Position numbers and translations under genes: made by a program | In this document: positions 49,430 through 58,725 of the stretch, one piece after another | Layout: each line of letters begins with the position of its first letter | Numbering within the stretch: the first letter of the stretch is position 1 | NCBI GenBank assembly: GCA_045540715.1 | Contig: JAZQHT010000016.1 | Location: forward strand, 1 to 64,000 | Reading direction: 5' to 3' | DNA from: UMGS1279 sp045540715 | GTDB taxonomy: Bacteria; Bacillota; Clostridia; Oscillospirales; Acutalibacteraceae | Length of the DNA stretch: 64,000 nucleotides | The notes under the pieces: generated by a model | Database searches by the model: none | Seen by the model: only the letters and a program-made list of their open reading frames with translations | What the model was told of the DNA's origin: nothing

Positions 49430-50452
49430 TTATAAAAGTTTTTCTAATTCTTTAATATCTTTTTTGGTAGTGGCAAAGCTTGTTGCAAAGCGTACAACCG
49501 TGTGATTTTCATCGGGCTTCTCCCAAAAAGAAATGGCAACCTTTTTAATAAGCTCGTTATATTTTTTATCTTCTAAAATAACAAACTGTTGGTTGGTATC
49601 GGTCTCTTTATAAAACTCATAACCCTTTTTGCGTAAAAGCTCTTTTAACTCTTCGGCTCTGTCAATTGCGTTTTTGCTAATTTCAAAATAAAGGTCATCG
49701 GTAAAAAGTGTATCAAACTGAACACCCAAAACTCTACCCTTCGCAAGTAAACCGCCGCGTTGTTTAACAACCGCTAAAAAGTGTTTTGGCATATTATCTT
49801 TTGTAAAAATAACGGCTTCACCAAGAAGGGCTCCAACCTTTGTGCCACCAATATAAAAAACGTCACAAAGTTTTGCAATATCTTTTAAAGATAAATCGTT
49901 TTTCTTACTAGCAAGTGCATAACCTAAACGGGCGCCGTCTAAATATAGTGGCAAACCATACTTTTTACAGGTTTTACTAAGCTCTGTTAATTCATTTTTA
50001 GAATAAATGGTGCCATATTCTGTTGGGTGGCTAATATAAACCATACCGGGACGTACCACGTGTTCGTTATTAGCATCGTTATTAAAGCTTGTCATATATT
50101 CTTCAACCGCTTTTGCAGTAACCTTGCCGTCAACATGAGGTACACTTAAAACCTTATGTCCGCTATATTCAATAGCACCTGCTTCGTGGCCGTTAATATG
50201 CCCCGTATCGCAAGAAATAACACCTTCATAAGAACGCAAAAAGGCAGAAATTATAGTTGCGTTTGTGGCAGTACCACCACATAAAAAATAAACTTCACAC
50301 TTAGTGCCAATAGCTTTTTTAATTTTTTCTTTAGCAGAAGCGGTAAAACTATCATAGCCATAGCCCGTTTCTTGTTGCATATTGGTTTTTATAAGGGCAT
50401 TAAGCACCTTTTTGTGTGCGCCAACGTTATAATCGTTTTCAAAAGATAGCAT
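49430..50452 (-). CDS. Low-specificity L-threonine aldolase-like PLP enzyme
   Basis: 340 residues, fold type I. FLCGGTATNATI, SCDTGHINGHEAGA, LYLDGARLGYAL (aspartate and arginine of the site) and the PLP lysine in YIGGTKVGAL. Cleaves threonine or allo-threonine to glycine and acetaldehyde in known members; related beta-eliminating lyases are possible. TAGGAG ribosome site. Confidence 0.88.
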   Translation of the reverse strand: MLSFENDYNVGAHKKVLNALIKTNMQQETGYGYDSFTASAKEKIKKAIGTKCEVYFLCGGTATNATIISAFLRSYEGVISCDTGHINGHEAGAIEYSGHKVLSVPHVDGKVTAKAVEEYMTSFNNDANNEHVVRPGMVYISHPTEYGTIYSKNELTELSKTCKKYGLPLYLDGARLGYALASKKNDLSLKDIAKLCDVFYIGGTKVGALLGEAVIFTKDNMPKHFLAVVKQRGGLLAKGRVLGVQFDTLFTDDLYFEISKNAIDRAEELKELLRKKGYEFYKETDTNQQFVILEDKKYNELIKKVAISFWEKPDENHTVVRFATSFATTKKDIKELEKLL

Positions 50453-50473
50453 AATTTTCTCCTAAAAGTTTTA

Positions 50474-50510
50474 ATAAAAAACCGCAAAGACAAAGGGCCT
50501 TTGCGGTTAA
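50474..50510 (-). terminator. rny terminator
   Basis: AACCGCAAAG / CTTTGCGGTT with a 9-base loop; on the minus strand a T run follows. It separates rny from the aldolase gene downstream. Confidence 0.8.
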
Positions 50511-50515
50511 ATAAT

Positions 50516-52066
50516 TTATTTTGCTACGTCGGTAGCGCGATTTTCGCGAATTAAGCAAACCTTAATTTGACCCGGATATTCCATTTCATTTTCAATTTTT
50601 TGTGCAATATCGCGTGCAACAATAACCATTTGGTCATCAGAAATAACTTCGGGTTTAACAATAATTCTAACTTCGCGTCCTGCTTGAATAGCATAAGAAT
50701 TGTCAACACCGTTAAAACTGTTAGCAATTTCTTCTAATTTTTCTAAACGCTTAATGTAGTTTTCAATGTTTTCACGTCTAGCTCCCGGTCTTGCAGCAGA
50801 AATCGCATCGGCTGCTTGAACCAAGCAAGCAATAACGGTTTTTGCTTCAACTTCGCCGTGGTGAGCGTGAATAGCGTGAATAACTTCTTCGCTTTCTTTA
50901 TATTTCTTAGCGGCTTCAACACCTAAAGAAATATGTGAGCCTTCTTGTTCGTGGTCAATAGCCTTACCAATATCGTGTAGTAAACCTGCACGTTTTGCTA
51001 AAGTAACGTCAACACCAAGCTCTGCTGCCATAAGTCCTGTTAAATAGCAAACCTCTAAAGAGTGGTTTAATACGTTTTGACCATAAGAAGTACGATAATG
51101 TAATTTACCAAGCAAACGAACAAGGTCGGGATGTAGGTGGTGAATACCTGCATCAAGCATTGCCTTTTCGCCTTCTTGTTTAATAACCTTTTCAACTTCT
51201 GCAGTTGCTTTTGCAACTGTTTCTTCAATTCTTGCAGGATGAATACGTCCATCCAAAATTAATTTTTCTAACGAAATTCTAGCAATTTCGCGTCTAATTG
51301 GGTCGAAACTCGAAACTGTAATAGCTTCTGGTGTGTCGTCAATAATTAGGTCAACACCGGTTGCTTGTTCAATTGCTCTAATGTTTCTACCTTCACGGCC
51401 AATGATACGGCCCTTCATTTCATCGTTGGGAAGCTCAACTACAGAAATTGTAGCTTCGCTTGAGTGGTCGGCGGCACAGCGTTGAATTGCGCTTGCAATC
51501 ATTTCTCTTGCCTTTTCGTCGATTTCGTCTTTTAGTTGTTCGGTTGCAATAGAAATCTTAAGTGCTTTTTCGTGGTTAAGTTCGCCGTCAAGCATTTCAA
51601 GTAAATGCTCTCTTGCTTGTGCTGCTGTAAAGCCCGAAATTCTTTCAAGTAAGTCCATCTGACTTTTCTTAATTTGGTCGGCTTCTAGATTTTTTTCTTC
51701 AACTTCTTTTAGCTTTTTAGCAACAAGTTCTTCTTTTTTCTCTAGGTTGTCTAACTTTTTGTCAAGTGCTTCCTCTTTTTGTTGGAAGCGGTTTTCCTGT
51801 CTTTGAACCTCTCTGCGACGTTCTTTAATTTCAATGTCTGCTTCGGTTCTAAGTCTGTGGATTTCATCTTTGGCTTCAATTAAAGCCTCTTTCTTTTTTG
51901 CCTCTGCGGCGTTCATAGCATCGCTTAAAATTTTGTTAGCCTGGTCTTCGGCAGTGCCAATAACGTTTGCATCTGCCTTTTTGCGATAAATTGAACCAAT
52001 TACAAAGCCAATAATCACGGCGGCTACGGCGGCTACGATTGCCCATAATAAACTAATACTAGGCAA
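50516..52066 (-). CDS. rny: Ribonuclease Y
   Basis: Membrane-bound endoribonuclease that starts mRNA decay. 516 residues: N-terminal membrane anchor (LWAIVAAVAAVIIGFVIGSI), a long coiled coil to about 190, KH domain with GRIIGREGRNIRA, and the HD domain with HDIGKAIDHE. TTG start after GGAGGTG. Confidence 0.97.
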   Translation of the reverse strand: MPSISLLWAIVAAVAAVIIGFVIGSIYRKKADANVIGTAEDQANKILSDAMNAAEAKKKEALIEAKDEIHRLRTEADIEIKERRREVQRQENRFQQKEEALDKKLDNLEKKEELVAKKLKEVEEKNLEADQIKKSQMDLLERISGFTAAQAREHLLEMLDGELNHEKALKISIATEQLKDEIDEKAREMIASAIQRCAADHSSEATISVVELPNDEMKGRIIGREGRNIRAIEQATGVDLIIDDTPEAITVSSFDPIRREIARISLEKLILDGRIHPARIEETVAKATAEVEKVIKQEGEKAMLDAGIHHLHPDLVRLLGKLHYRTSYGQNVLNHSLEVCYLTGLMAAELGVDVTLAKRAGLLHDIGKAIDHEQEGSHISLGVEAAKKYKESEEVIHAIHAHHGEVEAKTVIACLVQAADAISAARPGARRENIENYIKRLEKLEEIANSFNGVDNSYAIQAGREVRIIVKPEVISDDQMVIVARDIAQKIENEMEYPGQIKVCLIRENRATDVAK

Positions 52067-52232
52067 AAAAACACCTCCTTTATATTATCACACCGAATTT
52101 TAAACGGGCCGTGTGTTCACCCGGAAAGAAAAGACATAGCAATTGCATATATATAATATATTTAATACTACATCTATTATATTTTATACTTATAAATACT
52201 ATATGTCAAGAAATATTTAAATTGCCTTTCTA

Positions 52233-52261
52233 TTGACAAGTATTAAAAATTTTAATATAAT
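52233..52261 (+). promoter_or_regulatory. Promoter of zinc-ribbon membrane gene (52296)
   Basis: TTGACA (52233-52238), 17 bases, TATAAT (52256-52261): a full consensus promoter. Confidence 0.85.
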
Positions 52262-52295
52262 TTAGTTAGAAACTACTAGAAAAGAGGTAAAAATA

Positions 52296-52745
52296 ATGAA
52301 ATTTTGCGTAAAATGTGGCGCACAACAACAAGACGATGCAATGTTTTGCCCAAACTGTGGCCAAAAAGCATATTCAGAACAAGCAGCAACCGACGATTCT
52401 ATGATTAAGTTGCTTTGTATTATTTCTTATATTGGCCCACTATGGCTTTTAGGTTTATTATTAAACGGCTATAAAAACAATGCAAACGTTAAATTCCACG
52501 TTGGTCAAGGTATTATTTTAACAATCGTATCTGCAGGTCTTGGCGTTGCTGCCGGCATTACAGGTGCAATTTTAGGTTTAATCTTTGGCTTAATTAGCGA
52601 AACTTTTGCAATTATAATTGGTTATTTATTAGGCCTTGCAGCAAGCGGTGCATCAATTTACTTAACTGTTATGGGCATTATCAATGCTGCAAAACAACAA
52701 AACGTTAATATTCCTTTTGTTGGCCAATATTCATTTTATAAATAA
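52296..52745 (+). CDS. Zinc ribbon plus DUF4870-like membrane protein
   Basis: 149 residues. N-terminal zinc ribbon (C4, C7, C18, C21), then several hydrophobic segments with KFHVGQGIILTI and YLTVMGIINAAK, the latter typical of DUF4870/YtxH-neighbouring small membrane proteins. Function unknown. GAGGT ribosome site; a full consensus promoter suggests strong expression. Confidence 0.75.
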   Translation: MKFCVKCGAQQQDDAMFCPNCGQKAYSEQAATDDSMIKLLCIISYIGPLWLLGLLLNGYKNNANVKFHVGQGIILTIVSAGLGVAAGITGAILGLIFGLISETFAIIIGYLLGLAASGASIYLTVMGIINAAKQQNVNIPFVGQYSFYK

Positions 52746-52757
52746 AAATTGAATTTT

Positions 52758-52792
52758 AAAGAGCAGGGTATTTGTGCCCTGCTCTTTTTTGT
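52758..52792 (+). terminator. Terminator of gene 52296
   Basis: AAAGAGCAGGG / CCCTGCTCTTT with a 7-base loop and T6. Confidence 0.9.
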
Positions 52793-52805
52793 TTGCGGTT
52801 TATTG

Positions 52806-52834
52806 TTGAAAAGCCGATTTAATTAGTATATAAT
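52806..52834 (+). promoter_or_regulatory. cca promoter
   Basis: TTGAAA (52806-52811), 17 bases, TATAAT (52829-52834), 19 bases before the cca ATG, so the leader is very short. Confidence 0.65.
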
Positions 52835-52852
52835 TTTTTTAGAGGTGATAAA

Positions 52853-53995
52853 ATGCTTATAGCAAGAAAAGCCAAAGCAGTGCTTAAAAAACTAAATAAT
52901 AATGGCATAGAAGCATATATTGTTGGCGGTGCTGTAAGAGATTTTTGCCTAAAAATTAAACCCCACGATTATGATATATGTTACTGTGGCACACCAAACG
53001 ATATAAAAGAAATTTTTAAAGGCCATAAAATATACGAAATCGGCATAAAATACGGCACCCTAACTCTAAATTATAAGGGCCTTTTTATAGAACTTACCCC
53101 ATTTAGAACAGAAGAAGATTATAACGATAGGCGGCACCCTAAAACCGTAAAATTTGTATCCAGCTTAAAAGAAGATCTTTCGCGCAGAGATTTTACAATT
53201 AACGCATTAGCACTAGATAAAAACGGCAAAATTATTGATATGTTCGATGGAATTTGCGACCTTAAAAACGGTGTTATAAAAGCGGTTGGAGACCCCAAGG
53301 TGCGTTTTAAAGAAGATGCACTTAGGATGCTTAGAGCAATAAGGTTTGCTTCTCGTTTTGGCTTTACAATCGAAAGCGGCACAAAGACTGCTTTAATTGA
53401 ACAAAAAGAATCTTTAAAATCTCTTTCAAAAGAAAGAATTTCTGAAGAACTAAAACAAATTATAAACTCTAAAAGTTTAAGAAGTTGCATAGATGAATTT
53501 TCGGCGCTTTTAAAGGTGTTAAACGAAGGCGAAGATATAGATAACGACTACTCGCTAAACCTTATAGAAAAAGCCCCAAAAACAATAAAATTTCCGCTTT
53601 TTGTAATGCTTTACAATTTGCAAAAAAGCGTGTGTTTAAGCGGTTTTGAAGAAAAGTGGGTGCAACTTTTTATAGCACTTAAAACTGCAAAAAACATAGA
53701 CGTTATAGACCTGTTTTTAAATAAAAACGAAGAAGAGGTAAAACTTTGTTTTTGGTACTTAAAAGCAACTAAAACAATAGATGAAAAACAAGAAAAAATC
53801 TATGATTTTATAACAAAAAACCGACTTTACAAGCAAATAAATAACCTAAAAATTGACGGTAACGATTTAATGAGTTTTGGCTTTTGCGGTAAAGAAATAT
53901 CGCAAAAAAGAGAAGAAATTTGTCGCAAAATTTTAAGCGGAGAACTAAAAAACAACCGCAAAAAGCTGCTAAAATATTTAAATAAAAAAGCATAA
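52853..53995 (+). CDS. cca: CCA-adding tRNA nucleotidyltransferase
   Basis: Adds or repairs the 3' CCA of tRNAs. Class II motifs: VGGAVRD and DYDI (catalytic aspartates), then RRDFTINALA and the KEDALRMLRAIRFA basic region, followed by helical neck, body and tail. 380 residues. GAGGTG ribosome site. Confidence 0.93.
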   Translation: MLIARKAKAVLKKLNNNGIEAYIVGGAVRDFCLKIKPHDYDICYCGTPNDIKEIFKGHKIYEIGIKYGTLTLNYKGLFIELTPFRTEEDYNDRRHPKTVKFVSSLKEDLSRRDFTINALALDKNGKIIDMFDGICDLKNGVIKAVGDPKVRFKEDALRMLRAIRFASRFGFTIESGTKTALIEQKESLKSLSKERISEELKQIINSKSLRSCIDEFSALLKVLNEGEDIDNDYSLNLIEKAPKTIKFPLFVMLYNLQKSVCLSGFEEKWVQLFIALKTAKNIDVIDLFLNKNEEEVKLCFWYLKATKTIDEKQEKIYDFITKNRLYKQINNLKIDGNDLMSFGFCGKEISQKREEICRKILSGELKNNRKKLLKYLNKKA

Positions 53996-54022
53996 AAAGA
54001 CCTAATTTTTTAGGTCTTTTTT
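53996..54022. terminator. Bidirectional terminator after cca
   Basis: AAAAAGACCTAA-TTTT-TTAGGTCTTTTT between convergent genes; it overlaps the end of the minus-strand ATPase gene. Confidence 0.85.
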
Positions 54023-55048
54023 TATTTTTTCATAAAGTTTATCTATAATCGAAAAATCCATTGCAGAAATATAAATTTTTTCTAATTCATCGTGCAAACT
54101 TTTCGATTTTGCAATTTCTTTTGCCGCCATATTTACTATCTTTTCGGCTTGCAAAGAAATGGCCTCAAGTTCGCGCATATCGTTTAAACCCATCGGCATA
54201 TAAAATCCATCAAGTGTTTGCATATTTTCACCAAAATACCGGTGAAAAGCATTAAGGGTAGTAAAGCCTACTTCATCACCAAAAATTATATGCTCAAAAT
54301 GTTCGGGATTTACACTGCAAGGGGATAAAGTGTATTTGTAATTTTCTTTTTCGCTTAATGCAATTATCCGTTTAATTAAATAGTGTGAAGCCGCGCCAAA
54401 ATTATCTAAAATGCCGTAAACCAGTTGCTTGTTTTCAAGTCCGCCCCCTAAAAATACCGTTTTATCAACCGAAACCGCCGAAATTAGCCGCTTGTTGCTT
54501 TCGCCTTTTTCTTTTAAAAATCTCCAAAACGGCAGCATTTCGGCCATAGTGTAAATAACGTCGTAATTTAAGTATTTTTCTGCCTTTAAAAAGCTCTGTT
54601 CACGCAAAATTGCGGCCGCTTTTATTAGGTTTTGCGCCCTTTTGTGATGGGCGTTTATTTTTATGTTTAATGCTTCAATATTATAAAAATTTTCTTTTAA
54701 AACCGAAGTGTTAAAACCTTCACCCGTGTTTAAAATTATTTCGTAGGCTCCGGCATATTGCGGCTCAACTGCGTGAGGACGTGTGCCGTCTATAATACCT
54801 ACCCCTTTTGTAATTGATAGCACCCCGTCTAAAGAGTTTGGGTCAGAAGAACAGAAGAATCTTTCAACCTTATCGCCATCTTCTAAAAACAAATTTAGCA
54901 GTTTTTTCATAAGGGTGCTTTTACCACTGCCGGGACCACCCTTAATAATATAAAGACGGTGGTTTTTATTTGGTGACAATATATTTTCAAAATAAGAATT
55001 AAAGCCGTTTTTACTGTTACTGCCCAAAAAATAATCGCGGTATTTCAT
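54002..55048 (-). CDS. P-loop ATPase of the PRK06851 type
   Basis: 348 residues with one clear Walker A, KGGPGSGKST (36-45), near the N-terminus and FFCSSDPNSLDGV following. The layout (short N-terminal FLGSNSKNGF, P-loop, VGIIDGTRPH) matches an uncharacterised Clostridia/Bacilli ATPase family. No partner gene is adjacent, so no role is proposed. AAAGGAG ribosome site. Confidence 0.75.
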   Translation of the reverse strand: MKYRDYFLGSNSKNGFNSYFENILSPNKNHRLYIIKGGPGSGKSTLMKKLLNLFLEDGDKVERFFCSSDPNSLDGVLSITKGVGIIDGTRPHAVEPQYAGAYEIILNTGEGFNTSVLKENFYNIEALNIKINAHHKRAQNLIKAAAILREQSFLKAEKYLNYDVIYTMAEMLPFWRFLKEKGESNKRLISAVSVDKTVFLGGGLENKQLVYGILDNFGAASHYLIKRIIALSEKENYKYTLSPCSVNPEHFEHIIFGDEVGFTTLNAFHRYFGENMQTLDGFYMPMGLNDMRELEAISLQAEKIVNMAAKEIAKSKSLHDELEKIYISAMDFSIIDKLYEKIKKDLKN

Positions 55049-55108
55049 AAACTTACTCCTTTAAAAATATTACCACTCTAATTTATGAAAATATCAAGAA
55101 AATGTGCC

Positions 55109-55137
55109 TTTACAAATAGCCGCGTTTTTGTTATACT
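55109..55137 (+). promoter_or_regulatory. Promoter of lipoprotein/two-component operon
   Basis: TTTACA (55109-55114), 17 bases, TATACT (55132-55137). Confidence 0.7.
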
Positions 55138-55198
55138 AAAGGTGTATATTATATATTAATTAAAATATATAAATTAAATTTATTAAGGGGGATGAAAA

Positions 55199-56521
55199 AT
55201 GCTTAAAAAATTAATCGCATTACTGCTAACTTTAACTGCTATATTTATGCTTAGCGGTTGCAGTTCCCCATCTTTAAGTGAGAACAATTTGCTTTCCCCT
55301 CCTCACCTTAGTGGCGAAATGAACCAAATTCAAAAAGCCTTAGAAAGTGCCGTAAAAAGCACCGTAAAATTAAAATACCCAACCAGCGGTGAATATCGCT
55401 CGGCCTTCATTTTAAAAGACCTTGACCAACAAGGACAAACTGATTATTGCGTTGCGTTATATGCCGTTGGTGAAGAGATGGCTCAAAATATTCACATTAA
55501 CGTAATTAAAAAGACAGATGGCGCTTGGCAAAGCATACACGATACTTACTATGCCGCATCCGACGTTGAGATGATTGATTTTTACGATTTTACAGGAGAC
55601 GGCGTTTTAGAAATTATTGTTGGCTTTAACGTTTATTCAGGTGTTGATAAACAAATTGCGGTTTATAGTATTGAAGACGGCCGTTTAGTTACAAGACTTT
55701 TAGAATCTTACGACCAATTCTTATTTAGCGACTTATCTGACGATGGAGAAAAAGAATTATTCGTTTTAAACTTTGACGCCGCAACGTCAACAAGTGTGGC
55801 AAGATTATATACCTTTCAAAGTAATGGTGTAACAGAAGAGGGAAGTTGCAAGTTAGACGGCACAATTTCTTCTTATTTAACACCGGTAGAAACTAAACTT
55901 GCTAACGACCAACCGGCAATATTTATAGATGCCGTTAAGGGCAAGGGTTTAATTACAGAGGTTCTTTTCTTAAAAGAAGGCAAACTATATTCTCCCTTTA
56001 TTAACGAGGCCTCGGGTCAAAACATAATCACACACAGAACAAGCTCTGTTTCTGCAATAGATATTAATGGCGACGGCCGTTTAGATATACCCACCTTAAA
56101 ACCTATTTCGGGTGTAACCGGTAACGACGTTTCAAGTTCTTACGTTACAAGCTGGGTAACACACGATGGTAACGATATGGTAACGGTGGCACACACAATT
56201 ATGAACTACGTTGACGGTTATTATTTAACAATTCCCGAAGAGTTTGTTATAAACATTGGCATTAACCGTCAAACAGAAGCAAGACAGCGCACCTTCTATA
56301 TTTGGAATTACGAAGAAAACCTACCCGAAACCGAACTGTTTACAATTATGGTTGTAACGGTGGACGACTGGAACAAAATGGGGACTTCAACCGGTTATTT
56401 TGAATTAGGTCGCGATGAAGCAGGTTACGTTTATTTAGGCAAGGTTGAACCACCTGTTAAAGACAAAGCCTTTGTTACAAAAGAACAACTTAAAGAAATG
56501 TTTAATTTAATTAAGGGGTAA
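55199..56521 (+). CDS. Lipoprotein with FG-GAP/VCBS-like repeats
   Basis: 440 residues. Lipobox LSGC with Cys21, then several FG-GAP-like strands with calcium-type loops (DFTGDGVLEIIVGF, DLSDDGEKELFVL, DINGDGRLDIP), implying a beta-propeller-like extracellular domain. It heads a unit with a response regulator and sensor kinase, so an accessory sensing role at the cell surface is possible. GGGGGA ribosome site. Confidence 0.8.
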   Translation: MLKKLIALLLTLTAIFMLSGCSSPSLSENNLLSPPHLSGEMNQIQKALESAVKSTVKLKYPTSGEYRSAFILKDLDQQGQTDYCVALYAVGEEMAQNIHINVIKKTDGAWQSIHDTYYAASDVEMIDFYDFTGDGVLEIIVGFNVYSGVDKQIAVYSIEDGRLVTRLLESYDQFLFSDLSDDGEKELFVLNFDAATSTSVARLYTFQSNGVTEEGSCKLDGTISSYLTPVETKLANDQPAIFIDAVKGKGLITEVLFLKEGKLYSPFINEASGQNIITHRTSSVSAIDINGDGRLDIPTLKPISGVTGNDVSSSYVTSWVTHDGNDMVTVAHTIMNYVDGYYLTIPEEFVINIGINRQTEARQRTFYIWNYEENLPETELFTIMVVTVDDWNKMGTSTGYFELGRDEAGYVYLGKVEPPVKDKAFVTKEQLKEMFNLIKG

Positions 56522-56525
56522 AAAA

Positions 56526-57221
56526 ATGAAAAAGATTTTAATTGTTGAAGATGAAGTGCCAATTCGTGAGTTTGAGGTTATTAATTTAAAACGCGCAGGT
56601 TACGACGTTTTAGAAGCAGGTAGCGGCGAAGAAGCACTAGATATTTACGAAATTAATAACGATATTGATATTGCACTTTTAGATATTTCAATGCCCGGTA
56701 TGGACGGCTTTACACTTTGTAAAGAATTAAGAAAACGCTCAACCACTTTGGGTATTATTATGCTAACTGCAAGAACTCAAGAAATGGATAAAATAAGCGG
56801 CCTAATGCTCGGCGCCGACGACTATATTACAAAGCCGTTTTCTCCAAGTGAATTACTAGCGCGCGTAGATTCGCTTTATCGTAGAGTTGAAATTATTAAG
56901 GGCAAAAGCAGTTCCGGCGATGAAATCGTTCTTGGCGATTTTGCGCTTAATCTTAGAAAAAGAACGCTACTTAAAAACGGCAAAAACATTGAACTTACAC
57001 AGGTTGAGTTTCAAATTATTGAATTTTTATTCACAAATCCAAACGTTGCACACTCACGCGCAGATATTTTAGATAGAGTTTGGGGCGACGAATATTTTGG
57101 TGAAGAAAAAATTGTTGACGTTAATATTAGAAGATTAAGAATTAAGGTTGAAGACGACCCATCTGACCCCAAATATTTAATGACCGTTTGGGGTATGGGC
57201 TATAAATGGAACACAAAATAA
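56526..57221 (+). CDS. OmpR/PhoB-type response regulator
   Basis: 231 residues. Receiver domain with acidic pair in IVEDE, phosphoacceptor aspartate in ALLDISMPGMDGF, and switch lysine in YITKPFSP. C-terminal winged helix with SRADILDRVWGDEYFGEEK. Starts four bases after the lipoprotein stop, using the GGGG that straddles it. Partner of the next gene. Confidence 0.95.
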   Translation: MKKILIVEDEVPIREFEVINLKRAGYDVLEAGSGEEALDIYEINNDIDIALLDISMPGMDGFTLCKELRKRSTTLGIIMLTARTQEMDKISGLMLGADDYITKPFSPSELLARVDSLYRRVEIIKGKSSSGDEIVLGDFALNLRKRTLLKNGKNIELTQVEFQIIEFLFTNPNVAHSRADILDRVWGDEYFGEEKIVDVNIRRLRIKVEDDPSDPKYLMTVWGMGYKWNTK

Positions 57222-57294
57222 TAAACAAATAAAACAAGCAGTTACGGCAAAACGAAGGTAGCGGTGGTTGTTAGGACGTGAAAGAAGGTGTATT

Positions 57295-58725
57295 ATGAAA
57301 TTTCGTTTAAACCCAAAAGGTATAACAAAACGTTGGCTTTTCAACGTTTTAATTGTGGTTGTAGCTATTGTTATTGCTGTTGAAGTTCTAATATGCCTTT
57401 TAGTTTCTTCATACTATACCACCCTTGTTCAAACTTCCGCTAATGAAATGTGTACGGGTTATAACGCACTATCTACCTGCGCTAAAGAAGACTATATGAA
57501 CATGGCGCGTGAATATATAGAAAACTTTAAATATAAAGATAAAATAGAAATTGATATTATTGACGAAAACGGTAGAGTAATAATTACATCAACCGGTTTT
57601 ACAGAATCGGGCGAAGATATGCCCGATTACAAAGCGGCTAAAACCGCACCCGGTGGTTACGCAGAATATACCGGTAAGCTTTCAACCGGTGAAAGTTATA
57701 TGGCAGGCACACAAATTCTTTCGGATTTTGGCTCGGGCTCAAACGGTGCTGTTCGTTGGGTGGTTTCTATGGAAGACGTAAACGGACGAGTGCTTATTAC
57801 AAACCTTATTGCCATTGTTGTAGGACTTGGCATTATCGCTTTTGCAGTATTTTCGGGTATGTATTTTATTAATTCAATCGTTCGTCCCGTTCAAGAGGTT
57901 GGCGCAATTTCAAGGCGTATTGCTATGGGCGATTTTAAAGCAAGAATAGAAAAGCAAAGCGATGACGAAATTGGCGAACTTATAGACGGTATTAACTATA
58001 TGGCAAGCGAACTTGAGCATAACGAAGAAATTAAAAATAGTTTTATCTCAAGCGTTTCGCACGAACTTAGAACACCACTAACGGCAATTCGCGGTTGGGG
58101 TGAAACCGCTAAAATGAGCATTGAAACCGGCGACAAAGAGCTTGTAGAAAAAGCTTTAGACGTTATTTTATCTGAGGGTGAAAGGCTTTCCTCTTTAGTT
58201 GAAGATTTATTAGACTTTTCAAGGATGCAAACCGGCAAACTTTCGGTTAATATGCGCGAAATTGATTTAACCGAAACAATTAAAGCGGCAGCAAATATGT
58301 ATATGGAACTTGCAAAACAGCAAGAAAAAGAATTGGTTTTAACCTTGCCCGAATTCTTTTCACCTGTTGTAGCCGACCCCGATAGATTAAAACAAGTATT
58401 TATTAACGTCATAGATAACGCCATTAAATATACCGAAAGCGGCGGACAAATTTTAATTAACGCTTATGAAGAAGAGGCTTGTATTACCGTAAAAATTAGT
58501 GATACGGGTATGGGTATTCCAGAAGCCGATTTGGTAAGGGTTAAAGAAAAATTCTTTAAAGCAAACCACACCGTTCGCGGCAGCGGTATAGGCCTTGCAG
58601 TAGCCGATGAAATTATGAAACAGCACAACGGCCTACTTTTATTAGACAGTACCGAGGGTGTAGGAACAACCGTTTCGGTAGTTGTTCCCACCATTACAAT
58701 AAAAAAGGATGACTCTGAAAATTGA
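57295..58725 (+). CDS. Sensor histidine kinase
   Basis: 476 residues from the ATG at 57295 (GAAGGTG upstream; an earlier in-frame start lacks a ribosome site). Two membrane segments (about 17-40 and 175-197) enclose an extracellular sensor region; then HAMP, HisKA with phospho-His in SSVSHELRTPL, and HATPase N (NVIDNAIKY), G1 (DTGMGIP) and G2 (GSGIGLAV) boxes. Phosphorylates the regulator encoded just upstream. The signal is unknown. Confidence 0.94.
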   Translation: MKFRLNPKGITKRWLFNVLIVVVAIVIAVEVLICLLVSSYYTTLVQTSANEMCTGYNALSTCAKEDYMNMAREYIENFKYKDKIEIDIIDENGRVIITSTGFTESGEDMPDYKAAKTAPGGYAEYTGKLSTGESYMAGTQILSDFGSGSNGAVRWVVSMEDVNGRVLITNLIAIVVGLGIIAFAVFSGMYFINSIVRPVQEVGAISRRIAMGDFKARIEKQSDDEIGELIDGINYMASELEHNEEIKNSFISSVSHELRTPLTAIRGWGETAKMSIETGDKELVEKALDVILSEGERLSSLVEDLLDFSRMQTGKLSVNMREIDLTETIKAAANMYMELAKQQEKELVLTLPEFFSPVVADPDRLKQVFINVIDNAIKYTESGGQILINAYEEEACITVKISDTGMGIPEADLVRVKEKFFKANHTVRGSGIGLAVADEIMKQHNGLLLLDSTEGVGTTVSVVVPTITIKKDDSEN

